Shown here: positions 56,288 through 64,000 of the stretch, in pieces
Numbering within the stretch: position 1 is the first letter of the stretch
How the letters are laid out: each line of letters starts with the position of its first letter
From: Actinomadura sp. NBRC 104412
GTDB taxonomy: Bacteria; Actinomycetota; Actinomycetes; Streptosporangiales; Streptosporangiaceae
Assembly (NCBI RefSeq): GCF_030269515.1
Contig: NZ_BSTM01000015.1
Location: 1 to 64,000 of the forward strand
DNA length: 64,000 bases
Reading direction: 5' to 3'
Notes under the pieces: generated by a model
What the model was told of the DNA's origin: nothing
What the model saw: only the letters and a program-made list of their open reading frames with translations
Database searches by the model: none
Program-made: the position numbers and the translations under genes

Positions 56288-57063
56288 TCGGCTGCCTCCT
56301 CCATGCGGATGAAGTCGCGGGTGACCTCTTTCTCGATCTCGAACAGCCGGTCGTCCTCGGGCACCCGCGGATGCGGGATGTCGATGGGCAGATCGAGATG
56401 GGTGGTGGCGGGCCGGGCCGTGACCACCAGCATCCGGGTGGACAGGAAGACCGCCTCCCGGATGTTGTGCGTGACGAAGATGATCGTGCGGCCGGTGGCC
56501 TGCCAGATCCGGATCAGCTCCATCCGCAGCTTGCGGGCGGTGATCTCGTCCAGCGCGGAGAACGGCTCGTCGGCCAGCAGCAGGTCGGGCTCGATCGCCA
56601 GCCCCCGGGCCAGCGACACCCGCTGCCGCATCCCGCCCGACAGGCGCAACGGGTAGTACTCGCCGAACTCGCGCAGGCCCACCAGGTCGAGATAGCGGTC
56701 GACGCGCTCCTCGGCCTCGTCCCTGGGCACCTTCAGCTCGTCCAGCGGCAGCCGGACGTTGTCGCGGACGGTACGCCAGTTCAGCAGCCGGGGATCCTGG
56801 AACACCACGCCGATCTTCACCGCGGACCGCGACCGGCGGCTGATCGTGGTGCCGTTGATGGTGATCCGGCCGGAGGTGACGTCGTCCAGCCCGTTGATGA
56901 TGTTGAGCAGGGTGGACTTGCCGCAGCCGGAGGGCCCCAGGATGGACAGCAGCGCGCCGTCCTCGACCCGCGCGTTGAGGTTGTCGATCACTCGCAGCGG
57001 CGGCTCGCCGTCCCGTTCGAACTCCTTGGAGAGGTCCTCGATGGTGAGGTACGAATCGGACAC
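56284..57063 (-). CDS. ABC transporter ATP-binding protein (NitT/TauT family)
   Basis: A 259-aa importer ATPase with Walker A GPSGCGKST, Q-loop VVFQDPRLLNW, signature LSGGMRQRVSLARG, Walker B LLLADEPFSALD and H-loop VTHN. The GTG start at 57063 has AGGAGGGAG upstream, 11 bp after the permease stop. It is part of the second ABC importer of the window, which supplies the catabolic operon. Confidence 0.93.
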   Translation of the reverse strand: MSDSYLTIEDLSKEFERDGEPPLRVIDNLNARVEDGALLSILGPSGCGKSTLLNIINGLDDVTSGRITINGTTISRRSRSAVKIGVVFQDPRLLNWRTVRDNVRLPLDELKVPRDEAEERVDRYLDLVGLREFGEYYPLRLSGGMRQRVSLARGLAIEPDLLLADEPFSALDEITARKLRMELIRIWQATGRTIIFVTHNIREAVFLSTRMLVVTARPATTHLDLPIDIPHPRVPEDDRLFEIEKEVTRDFIRMEEAAE

Positions 57064-57074
57064 GGTGCTCCCTC

Positions 57075-58010
57075 CTAGCCCTGCACGCTCGGCCGCCAGC
57101 GGGTCAGATAGACCTCGATCGGCTTGAGGACCACGTACTCGATCAGCAGCAGGACCACGGTGAACGCGATCGTCCAGGCCAGCACCTGGGTCATGTTGAA
57201 CAGGCCGAACCAGTAGTGGAGCTGGTAGCCGACGCCGCTGGACAGGCCGATCAGCTCGACCACGGTGGCGATCTTCCAGGCGGTGCCCAGCGCGTACCGC
57301 AGCGCCGCCAGGATGTACGGCACGAGCTGAGGGATCACGATCTTGCGCAGGATCGAGGCACGGGAGAAGTGGAACGCCTCGCCCATGTGGACCAGCGAGG
57401 TGTCGATCGCCTTGACGCCCTGCCAGATGTTGATCGCCACGGCGGGGGTGGCGGTGACCCCGATCGCGATGATCGCGGCGAAGTCGTTCAGCCCGAACCA
57501 CAGGATGGCCAGGATGCCGTAGACCACCGAGGGCACGGTGAACGCCACCATCACCCAGGAGTCCAGGAACTGCTCGCCGAACCTCGACAGCCCCATGATC
57601 AGGCCGATCATCAGGCTGGCGAGCACCGCGATCGCCATCCCGGCGACCACCCGCAGCACCGTCTTGTAGAGGTGGAAGTAGGTGGCGCCGTCCTGCACGT
57701 TGCGCCACAACGCGTCGCTGACGTCCACCGGGCCGGGCAGGACGCTCTCGCTGAAGAACAGCGACAGCACCCACCAGAGGGCGACCAGGCAGACCAGCGA
57801 CAGCGCCCGGCGGCGCAGGCTCTGCATGGATCTCCGGGGCGGCGGAGCGATCTCCCCCAGCGCGGCCTTGGCGGGCGCGTCGCTCGCGAGCGGATCGTTC
57901 ACCCCCGTCTCCGCGCGGTCGGCGGTCGCGGTGCCTTCCTTCGTCAGCAGGCCGTTCACCCTGTCGCGGGCGGACTGACCCGGAGCGGTGCGCGCACGCC
58001 TCACGTTCAT
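57075..58010 (-). CDS. ABC transporter permease (NitT/TauT family)
   Basis: A 311-aa permease with an unusually long, Ala/Pro-rich cytoplasmic N-terminus (about 65 residues) before the first of about six hydrophobic segments. The EAA-loop is visible around FHFSRASILRKIVIPQLVPYILAALRYALG. The ATG at 58010 overlaps the binding-protein stop (ATGA). Relatives import nitrate, sulfonates, taurine or thiamine-pyrimidine precursors. Confidence 0.92.
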   Translation of the reverse strand: MNVRRARTAPGQSARDRVNGLLTKEGTATADRAETGVNDPLASDAPAKAALGEIAPPPRRSMQSLRRRALSLVCLVALWWVLSLFFSESVLPGPVDVSDALWRNVQDGATYFHLYKTVLRVVAGMAIAVLASLMIGLIMGLSRFGEQFLDSWVMVAFTVPSVVYGILAILWFGLNDFAAIIAIGVTATPAVAINIWQGVKAIDTSLVHMGEAFHFSRASILRKIVIPQLVPYILAALRYALGTAWKIATVVELIGLSSGVGYQLHYWFGLFNMTQVLAWTIAFTVVLLLIEYVVLKPIEVYLTRWRPSVQG

Positions 58011-59062
58011 GACCGCGCCACCTGAAGGTCGGTGCGGAACAGGCCCTTGGGCACCTCGGACACGAACGCGTCCTCACCCAGCACCGGGATCAGCCGCTGG
58101 ATCAGCGTGGTCTCCGCCTTGACCTGGGCGTCGTCCCACTTGGTGATGTAGCGGCTGCCGACGCGCTGCTTGAGCATCGCGGGCGCCCTCGGGTCGTCGA
58201 TCTCGATCTGCTTGGCGTAGGTGGCCCAGATCGCGTCGTCCTTCTGCAGGAACGCCAGCGACTCGGCCAGCGCGCCGGAGAACGCCTTCAGGACGCCGCA
58301 GTGCTCGTTCGCGTAGTCGTCGTTGGACGCGAGCGTGACATGACCGGGCGGGCGGCCGAACTTCTTGGTGTAGTCGTCGGCCATGTCCGAGAGCGCCCGG
58401 TACTTGCCGGACAGCAGCGCCTTGACGGTGGCGGTGGTGCCCACCAGCGCGGCGTCCACCCGGCCCTGGTCCAGCAGCCCCATCAGCGCCGAGTCGGGCG
58501 CGTCCAGGATGTCCACGTCCTTGCCGAGGTTCTCGATGCCGTAGGTCTCCCGCGCCACCACGGACTGGATGCCGAACGTGGCGCTGCTCCGCCCGCCGAA
58601 GGCGCCCAGCTTCTTGCCCTTCAGATCGGCGAAGGACGCGATGGGCGAGTCCTTGCGGACGAAGACGATGTTGGACGGGCCGGTGAGGACGTTGAAGATC
58701 ACCGTGCCGCGGCCCCGGGCCCGCGCCACCGCCATCGCGGTGAGCCCGCCGAACCCGATGTCCACCACCTTCTCGCCGATCGCGGCGTGCAGGCCGGAGG
58801 GGTTCTGGAACTTCTTGATGTCGAGCTTGAGCTTGTACTTGTCGTCGAAGCCCTGGTTCTGCATCACGAAGGTGATCAGGTCCTGGGCGCCGGGCTGCAC
58901 TCCGAGCCGCACCGTCTGGGTGCCGGCCGGCAGGCCCTCCGTGCAGGCTTTGGCCGCGTCGCCGCCCGCTCCCCCCTCACCGCAGGCGGCGAGGGCGGTG
59001 GTGGTGAGGCCGAGCGCGCACAGCGCCGCGAGGCCGGCCCGTAGCCGAGTGAAGTACCTCAT
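58007..59062 (-). CDS. ABC transporter substrate-binding lipoprotein (NMT1/SsuA-like)
   Basis: A 351-aa lipoprotein. The signal peptide ends in the lipobox LAAC (residues 23-26). The mature protein has the NMT1/THI5/SsuA fold: VRLGVQPGAQDLITFVMQN, then GLHAAIGEKVVDIGFGGLTAMAVARA, then FADLKGKKLGAFGGRSSATF and an ALVGTTATVKALLSGKYRALSD stretch. ATG 59062 has AAGGAA 6-7 nt upstream. It is the first gene of a ten-gene minus-strand operon running to 49379. The ligand is unknown; the downstream genes point to a small nitrogenous or dicarboxylic compound. Confidence 0.9.
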   Translation of the reverse strand: MRYFTRLRAGLAALCALGLTTTALAACGEGGAGGDAAKACTEGLPAGTQTVRLGVQPGAQDLITFVMQNQGFDDKYKLKLDIKKFQNPSGLHAAIGEKVVDIGFGGLTAMAVARARGRGTVIFNVLTGPSNIVFVRKDSPIASFADLKGKKLGAFGGRSSATFGIQSVVARETYGIENLGKDVDILDAPDSALMGLLDQGRVDAALVGTTATVKALLSGKYRALSDMADDYTKKFGRPPGHVTLASNDDYANEHCGVLKAFSGALAESLAFLQKDDAIWATYAKQIEIDDPRAPAMLKQRVGSRYITKWDDAQVKAETTLIQRLIPVLGEDAFVSEVPKGLFRTDLQVARS

Positions 59063-59227
59063 GAGCGTTTCCTTTACGTCGGGCCGGGGCGCCGTCCGGT
59101 CATCGCGTGACCCGCGTGAGCGGGCAAGGCGTCCCGTCGGGGTGGTCTGACGAGTACGGGGATGAGGGACGATGGCGTGGCGGGAGACGCCGTGTGCGAC
59201 GTGAGCGCGAATGCTTGAGGGGGCCGG

Positions 59228-59695
59228 CTAGCCGGAGCGGTCCGCCTTGAAGTGGGTCGTGGCCGCGTCGTAGACGGACGCGAGCGTTTCGTGCAGGACC
59301 TCCCGGTGCTCTGGGGGAAGGTCGTTGATCAGGTCCTCCATGATCTTGCCGAGCGCCAGTTGCCCGGCCGTGCACGCCGAGCGCCCGAGATCGCTCAGCT
59401 CGAGATGGCGTTGCCGCCGGTCCTGGGGCGCGGGCCTGCGGATGAGCAGCCCGCGGCGGACGAGGCCGTCGAGGCTCTCCGACACCGTCGGCAGCGTCAG
59501 GTTCCCGTACGAGGCGAGCTCGGCCAGGGAGGTCGTCCCCTTGCTCACCCGGTAGAGCAGCCGATGCTGGCGGTAGGTCAGCGGAATATCGAGCTGGCTG
59601 AGCACTTTGTTGGTCAGCCGATTCAGACGTGCCGCCACGACGACCAATAGATGAGCGGTCGGATCTATCTCGGGAATCTGCTCGTCATCGGTCAC
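59228..59695 (-). CDS. MarR-family transcriptional regulator
   Basis: A regulator of about 155 aa with the MarR winged helix: HLLVVVAARLNRLTNKVLSQL, LTYRQHRLLYRV, LTLPTVSESLDGLVRRGLL (recognition helix) and a wing with DRRQRHLELSDLG. The GTG at 59695 is used (GGAG 10 nt upstream); GTG 59704 is an alternative. It sits between the amidohydrolase/lyase operon and the transporter operon, all on the minus strand, with a tandem 21-bp repeat in front. It is the probable ligand-responsive repressor of this catabolic locus. Confidence 0.9.
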   Translation of the reverse strand: MTDDEQIPEIDPTAHLLVVVAARLNRLTNKVLSQLDIPLTYRQHRLLYRVSKGTTSLAELASYGNLTLPTVSESLDGLVRRGLLIRRPAPQDRRQRHLELSDLGRSACTAGQLALGKIMEDLINDLPPEHREVLHETLASVYDAATTHFKADRSG

Positions 59696-59725
59696 GAATT
59701 CCACGCTCCAGTGGCCGCCATGGGC

Positions 59726-59803
59726 GATACTTAGGGACCCATAGTGATCCGCGCCACGAGCGCTGTCAAGAGTGTGCCGCCCAGATACTTCGGGACCCAT
59801 AGT
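59726..59803. repeat. Tandem 21-bp operator-like repeat upstream of marR
   Basis: Two 21-bp copies, at 59726-59746 and 59783-59803, differ by one base (TTAGGG versus TTCGGG) and lie 57 bp apart start to start. Each contains the near-palindromic core GGGACCCATAGTG. They stand 31-108 bp in front of the MarR start, the right place for operators of an autoregulated MarR gene. Confidence 0.7.
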
Positions 59804-59829
59804 GTCGGGGTGGGCGGTGGACCTGGCCA

Positions 59830-59864
59830 CCCGCCACCGGGGGCGATCGCCGCCCGGTGGCGGG
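59830..59864 (-). terminator. Strong hairpin after the CitE-like gene
   Basis: CCCGCCACCGGG (59830-59841) pairs perfectly with 59853-59864. The 11-nt loop holds a further small palindrome, GGCGATCGCC. It lies 20 bp beyond the CitE-like stop on the minus strand, so it probably ends the upstream operon before the marR promoter. Confidence 0.7.
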
Positions 59865-59884
59865 CCGGTATCAGATGGTGACCG

Positions 59885-60712
59885 TCAGGATCGGGCCGAC
59901 AGGACGCGGCGGGCCGCGCGGATCACGGCCTCGTCCACCATCCGGCCCTGGTCGTCCAACAGAACGCCGGAGGAGGAATTCTCAAAGCGTTCGACAAGGG
60001 TGCGGGCCTTCTCCACCTCTTCGGGAGAGGGGGTGAATACCTCGTGCACCACATCCACTTGGGCCGGGTGAATGCAGGCCCTTCCGTAAAACCCGAGACG
60101 GCGCAGCGCCTCGGTGGAGCGGCGCAGGAATTCGGTGTCCCGGAACTCTGTGCTGACCGGCGCCATCGGCGGCGCAATTCCGGCGGCGGCCGAGGCCAGC
60201 ACCACCTGGGACCTGGCCCACAGGAGCTCACGGTCATCCGGGCTCGGGTCGACGCCCAGGTCGGCCCGCAGGTCGGCCTCGCCGAGCTGGAGGCGGACGA
60301 CCCTCGGGGCCGCCGCCAGCGCGGGTGCGTCCAGCACCGCTTTCGCGCTCTCTATCAGCGGGGTCAACGCTATCCAGGGGGCGTCGGACAACACCCGGTC
60401 AAGGGCCGCTATTTCCGCCGGAGTTTCCGCCTTGGCCAGGCACAGGCCGGTGACCTTGGGAAGGGCGACCGCGCGGGTGTCTTCCAGGCCGCGTTCGCCG
60501 GGATTGATGCGCACCCAGATTTGCGGCCGGACGGTGTCGGGCAACCCTTTCAGCCACTCGGCCACCTGCTCCCTCGCCCGTTCCTTGGCATGGAGCGGGA
60601 CGGCGTCCTCCAGGTCGACGATGAGGGAGTCGGCGCCCCTGTCCAGGGCCTTGGCCAGCATGCCCGGCTGGTCGCCGGGCACGTACAGCGCCGACCTCGT
60701 GAGCTCAGTCAT
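59885..60712 (-). CDS. HpcH/HpaI aldolase / citrate lyase beta (CitE-like) protein
   Basis: A 275-aa TIM-barrel lyase of the CitE/malyl-CoA lyase family: SALYVPGDQPGMLAKAL at the start, the Mg-binding DLEDAVPLHAK, WVRINP, LTPLIESAKAV and LQLGEADLRADLG. Members cleave or form (S)-citramalyl-CoA, malyl-CoA or citryl-thioesters. With an aconitase-type hydratase in the same locus, a C-C cleavage of a hydroxylated dicarboxylate is plausible. ATG 60712 overlaps the amidohydrolase gene end by 8 bp; the longer frame upstream is not conserved. Confidence 0.92.
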   Translation of the reverse strand: MTELTRSALYVPGDQPGMLAKALDRGADSLIVDLEDAVPLHAKERAREQVAEWLKGLPDTVRPQIWVRINPGERGLEDTRAVALPKVTGLCLAKAETPAEIAALDRVLSDAPWIALTPLIESAKAVLDAPALAAAPRVVRLQLGEADLRADLGVDPSPDDRELLWARSQVVLASAAAGIAPPMAPVSTEFRDTEFLRRSTEALRRLGFYGRACIHPAQVDVVHEVFTPSPEEVEKARTLVERFENSSSGVLLDDQGRMVDEAVIRAARRVLSARS

Positions 60713-62174
60713 GGGCGTACGGCCGGGACAGGTAGCGGCCGATCTGGGATCCGGTGACCTTGCCATCCGACAGGACGCGATGGCCCCGGACGAACGTGTC
60801 GGTGACACGGGCCGTCAGCTCGAAGCCCTCGAACGGCGTGTACTCCTGGGTGGACTCGGAGTCGGCCGCCCGCACCGTCCAGGTGTGGTCCGCGTCGACC
60901 AGGGCCACGTCGGCGTCGTAGCCGGGCGCGATGGCCCCCTTGCCGCGCAGGCCGTACCGCCTCGCGGGGTTCCAGGACGTCAGAGCGGCGATACGCCCGT
61001 ACGACAGCCCCCGCTTGCGCCCTTCGCCCACCATCCCGGGCAGCAGGTACTCGGCGCCGCCGAAGCCCGACTTTGCGAGGAACACATCGTCCCTGGGGTC
61101 GCCGAACTTCAACTCGTCCCGGCAGCAGGCATGGTCGCTGACGACCCAGTCGACCGTTCCGTCCAGGACGTACTCCCACAGCGCCTCGACGTCCTCCCGG
61201 GGACGCAGCGGCGGGTTGACCTTGCCGCCGATGCCGGACGCGGTGTCGATGTCGGCCAGCAGGTGCCCGACGGTCACCTCGCGGCGGAAGTCGATGTGCG
61301 GGAACGCCCGCGACATCCGCACGGCGGCGTCCACGGCCTTGCGGGACGACAGGTGCAGCAGGTTGATGGTCGGCAGGCCCGTCTCGTGCGCCAGGTAGGC
61401 CGCGATGGAGACGGCCAGCCCCTCCGAGTGCGGCGGGCGGGACGCGCTGTAGGCGGCCAGCCCGGTGAGGTCGCCGGCCTCCTCCACCAGCCTGGTGTAG
61501 GCCGTCATGATCTCGGCGGTCTCGCAGTGCAGCGACACCGAGATCTCGTCCGCCAGCTCGGGGAACCGCTCGCGGGCGGCCTGGGCGCCGCGCATCACGA
61601 ACTCGAAGTGCGCGTAGTCGTACCGCTCGCCCTCCGGGATCATCAGGAACGAGCTCTGGTCGGACGAGCGGCCGTGCAGCCCGTGACCGCCGTAGAACAT
61701 GAAGATCTTGAACGAGGTGACGCCGTGCCGCTCGATGAGGTCGGGGATCTCCTCGATGTGGCGGCTCGACATGGGCGCCAGGTGGAAGGCGTAGTCGACG
61801 TGCGCCCGTCCCTGTGCGGCCTCCAGCACCTCGGGGAAGAAGTCGGCGTAGTCGCCGCCCTTGTTGAGGTAGTACTGGCCGGTCCGCATGTAAGTGATGG
61901 CCGAGGTCACCCCGCCCTGCGCGCAGGCGCGGCTCTCGGACACCGTGTCGTCGGCGAGCGGGTTGTAGATGCCCCAGTGCTGATGGGCGTCCACCACACC
62001 GGGGAACGCGAGGCGGCCCTTGCCGTCGACCACCTCGGGGACGCCGTCGACCGGGATGCCGGGCGCGACCGTCACGATGCGCCCGGCGGCGATGCCGATG
62101 TCGGCGGGGGCCGGGTCGTCGGCGTCGTGGGTGACGACCCGGACGTTCTTGATCACAAGGTCGTGGGTGCTCAC
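60705..62174 (-). CDS. Cyclic amidohydrolase (hydantoinase/dihydropyrimidinase-like)
   Basis: A 489-aa metal-dependent amidohydrolase with a complete binuclear site: His-x-His in VVDAHQHWG, the carboxylated Lys in TSFKIFMFYGG, His in SLHCET and INLLHLSS, and Asp in VSDHACC. The family opens cyclic amides such as hydantoins, dihydropyrimidines, allantoin and dihydroorotate. GTG 62174 has GGAGGAG 5 nt upstream and overlaps the stop of the MmgE/PrpD gene. It is the clearest sign that the locus degrades a ring-shaped amide or N-heterocycle. Confidence 0.92.
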   Translation of the reverse strand: MSTHDLVIKNVRVVTHDADDPAPADIGIAAGRIVTVAPGIPVDGVPEVVDGKGRLAFPGVVDAHQHWGIYNPLADDTVSESRACAQGGVTSAITYMRTGQYYLNKGGDYADFFPEVLEAAQGRAHVDYAFHLAPMSSRHIEEIPDLIERHGVTSFKIFMFYGGHGLHGRSSDQSSFLMIPEGERYDYAHFEFVMRGAQAARERFPELADEISVSLHCETAEIMTAYTRLVEEAGDLTGLAAYSASRPPHSEGLAVSIAAYLAHETGLPTINLLHLSSRKAVDAAVRMSRAFPHIDFRREVTVGHLLADIDTASGIGGKVNPPLRPREDVEALWEYVLDGTVDWVVSDHACCRDELKFGDPRDDVFLAKSGFGGAEYLLPGMVGEGRKRGLSYGRIAALTSWNPARRYGLRGKGAIAPGYDADVALVDADHTWTVRAADSESTQEYTPFEGFELTARVTDTFVRGHRVLSDGKVTGSQIGRYLSRPYAHD

Positions 62175-63616
62175 GGGGTCTCCTCCAATGTCGCGGCTGC
62201 GAGCTCGGTCAACGGGCCGAGCAGGGGTTCGGCGGCCCGCGGGAGCCCTTCCAGCCCGCGCACCCGCCGGACCACCGTGGCGGCGGCGTCCTCCGGCAGC
62301 CACCCGGCGGTGTTGTCGCGGAACTTGCGGATCAGCTCCGCGTCGGACAGGGGACGGTCGGGGCCGCCCCGGTTGGTGAGGGCCTCGTGCCGCCACACCC
62401 GTCCCTCGGTGTCCCGGACGGTCAGCACCGCCGGGAACCGCATCGGGAAGATCTCGGTGCATCGCCTGTCGGCCACCACCTCGACCCGGGCCATCAGAGC
62501 GCGGCGGCGCGGGTCGCGGGCCAGCTCGTCGGTGTAGTCGGTCAGCGCGGCGCCCAGCCCGCCCCCGCCCAGCAGCCCGACCGCCACCGCGTACGGGCCG
62601 CTGAACTGGGCCTGGTAGCCGGTCTCGGGGGCGCGTTTGACCTCGATCGGCTGCCCGATCGTCCGGATGACCGGGGCCGGGACGCCCAGCGTCACCGACT
62701 CGACCTTCTCCGGCGGCAGGCCCTTCTCTCGAAGCGCGATCGCGGCGTCCACGGCGGCGTGGGTGAAGTGGTTGGCCGGATACGGCTTGAAGAAGATCCC
62801 CGGAACGTGCCACTCGGTGCCGAGCCCGCCGGTGATCTCCTTGGCGTCGAACCGGCCGCGCAGGAACGCCTCGAAGAAGCCGAACCGTCCCTCCAGCACG
62901 GTCGGCGGACCGGTGAAGCCGCGCCGCACCAGGTCGGCGGCCGTGACGGCGGAGTGCGCGGCCCAGCCGCAGTGCAGCCGCTTGACGGTGCCGCCGGTCC
63001 GGTTGGCCTCGATCAGCCCCGACGCCATGGACGCGGCGACTCCCAGGCAGTCCAGCAGCCGGTCCTGCGAGAGCCCCATCAGGACGCCCGCCGCGACGGC
63101 CCCGCCGAGGGCACCGCAGATGGACGTGGCGTGCTGCCCGTGCTCGAAGAAGATCGAGTTGCCCGCCTCGGCATCGTAGCCCGCCATGCCGATCCGGACG
63201 CAGATCTCAAGGCCGAGCGCGACGGCCCTGATCAGCTCCCGTCCGTCCGCGCCGGTCAGCTCGGCGGCGGCCAGCGCGGCCGGGACGACGCACGCGCTGG
63301 GGTGCAGGACGGACGGCAGGTGCGTGTCGTCGTAGTCCAGCGAGTGCGCCAGGACCCCGTTGGCGAGCGCGGCCTGCGCGGCCGGGACCTTGCCCGGGCC
63401 GCCGCCGACGACCTGGGCCTGCGCGGCACCGCCCTGGTCGCGGACGTACGCGACGATGGCCTTGCTGGTGGGAAGGCCCTGCGAGGCGACGCACAGGCCG
63501 AGGATGTCCAGCACCCGCCGGCGGACGCTGTCCACGACCTCCGGCGGCAGGTCGCCGAAGGTCGTCTCGGCGGCGAACCGCGCCAGAACGACGGCAAGGG
63601 GCTCCTGCTCACCCAT
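62171..63616 (-). CDS. MmgE/PrpD family protein
   Basis: A 481-aa protein of the MmgE/PrpD family: AHSLDYDDTHLPSVLHPSACVVPAALA near residue 95, then FEHGQHATSICGALGGAVAAG, RLHCGWAAHSAVTAADLVRRGF, and a C-terminal FKPYPANHFTHAAVDAA. Known members are 2-methylcitrate dehydratase, cis-aconitate decarboxylase and an epimerase of iminodisuccinate derivatives, all acting on polycarboxylates. Its start overlaps the end of the cyclase-like gene by 8 bp and its stop overlaps the amidohydrolase start. Probably an isomerase or dehydratase on a carboxylate intermediate. Confidence 0.9.
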   Translation of the reverse strand: MGEQEPLAVVLARFAAETTFGDLPPEVVDSVRRRVLDILGLCVASQGLPTSKAIVAYVRDQGGAAQAQVVGGGPGKVPAAQAALANGVLAHSLDYDDTHLPSVLHPSACVVPAALAAAELTGADGRELIRAVALGLEICVRIGMAGYDAEAGNSIFFEHGQHATSICGALGGAVAAGVLMGLSQDRLLDCLGVAASMASGLIEANRTGGTVKRLHCGWAAHSAVTAADLVRRGFTGPPTVLEGRFGFFEAFLRGRFDAKEITGGLGTEWHVPGIFFKPYPANHFTHAAVDAAIALREKGLPPEKVESVTLGVPAPVIRTIGQPIEVKRAPETGYQAQFSGPYAVAVGLLGGGGLGAALTDYTDELARDPRRRALMARVEVVADRRCTEIFPMRFPAVLTVRDTEGRVWRHEALTNRGGPDRPLSDAELIRKFRDNTAGWLPEDAAATVVRRVRGLEGLPRAAEPLLGPLTELAAATLEETP

Positions 63617-64000
63617 CGGCGCCCTCCCCGGTGTGGCCCACGAGGGCGAGCGGGCGGACAGGCGACCCGGTGGCGCCGACCAGCGGCAGCGGCGACAGCA
63701 CGAACGTGAACTCGTGCACCCCGGCGGCGGCCAGACCCTCCAGGTCGAGCGTCTCGATGATGTAGATGCCGGACTCCACCAGCAGCACCCGATGGGCGGG
63801 CAGCAGGCTGTGGCCCTGGCCCGGCGGGAGGCGTTCGAACGCGATGGTGTCGGCCCCGGCGGCGTGCACGTCGCGGCTCGCCAGCCAGCGCGCGCCGTCC
63901 TCCCCCACGCCGGGGACGCCGCTGTCGGCGCCGACGTAGGTGGCGGGGTCGGGCGCGTCGAAGAGACGCCCCCACCCGCTGCGGATCAGCACGACATCGC
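63609..64000 (-). CDS. Cyclase family protein (kynurenine formamidase-like), C-terminal part
   Basis: The C-terminal 130 residues of a KynB/cyclase-family metallohydrolase; the gene continues past the right edge. Visible patterns are DVVLIRSGWGRLFDAPD, GVGEDGARWLASRDVHAAGADTIAFERLP and PAHRVLLVESGIYIIETLDLEGL followed by FVLSPLPLVGATGSPVRPLALV. The N-terminal HxxxDxxxH metal motif would be outside the window. Members hydrolyse N-formyl or cyclic amides/imides. It is the most upstream visible gene of the catabolic operon. Confidence 0.88.
   Translation of the reverse strand, partial: DVVLIRSGWGRLFDAPDPATYVGADSGVPGVGEDGARWLASRDVHAAGADTIAFERLPPGQGHSLLPAHRVLLVESGIYIIETLDLEGLAAAGVHEFTFVLSPLPLVGATGSPVRPLALVGHTGEGADG

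Overview
The window comes from a high-GC actinomycete: codon third positions are almost always G or C, regulators of the SARP/AfsR type are present, and coupled ATGA/GTGA gene overlaps are everywhere. The gene content fits the Streptosporangiales/Thermomonosporaceae (Actinomadura-like) better than a mycobacterium, but no rRNA or other taxonomic marker is present, so this is inference.

Region 1 (about 1-37,200) is a type I polyketide gene cluster. It starts with a DrrAB-type export ABC transporter, a two-component system, a short SARP/NB-ARC regulator, a fatty-acyl-AMP ligase-like protein with broken catalytic motifs, an MFS exporter, a large SARP/NB-ARC/TPR regulator with three TTA codons, and an orphan LuxR response regulator. 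The biosynthetic core follows: crotonyl-CoA carboxylase/reductase (branched extender supply), an intact fatty-acyl-AMP ligase (starter activation), a FabG-like reductase, a PhyH-like Fe(II)/2-oxoglutarate dioxygenase, an InhA/FabI-like enoyl reductase, and two large PKSs (ACP-KS-AT-DH-KR-ACP and KS-AT-DH*-KR-ACP, where DH* lacks the catalytic His). Neither PKS has an ER or a thioesterase. Two unusual genes come next: an acylating-type aldehyde dehydrogenase and an acetolactate-synthase-like ThDP enzyme. Together they suggest release of the chain as an aldehyde followed by acyloin-type C-C coupling. A second small set (GNAT, FabF-like KS, AMP-ligase and a divergent free-standing ACP) probably makes or attaches another acyl unit.

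Region 2 (about 37,200-40,700) is unrelated housekeeping and decay: a frameshifted small ORF, a DUF488 protein, a small membrane protein, a beta-carbonic anhydrase, an alpha/beta hydrolase and the remnant of an EamA/DMT exporter.

Region 3 (about 40,700-49,350) looks like an organosulfur (sulfonate/sulfone) scavenging module. It has an SsuABC/TauABC-type ABC transporter, an acyl-CoA dehydrogenase-like flavoprotein of the SfnC/DszC kind, a DUF4242 protein, an ArsR-like regulator and three luciferase-like flavin monooxygenases. Related inverted repeats lie in front of both operons.

Region 4 (about 49,360-64,000) is a long, tightly coupled catabolic locus on the minus strand: a cyclase/formamidase-like protein (cut by the window end), an MmgE/PrpD protein, a hydantoinase/dihydropyrimidinase-like amidohydrolase, a CitE/HpcH-type lyase, a MarR regulator with a tandem operator-like repeat, an NMT1/SsuA-type ABC importer, two creatinase-fold M24 proteins that lack the usual metal ligands, an ornithine-cyclodeaminase/mu-crystallin protein and two LeuCD-like aconitase-superfamily pairs. 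One of the large subunits has lost all three Fe-S cysteines. I know no described pathway with this set; the most economical guess is breakdown of a cyclic amide or N-heterocycle to a dicarboxylic acid.
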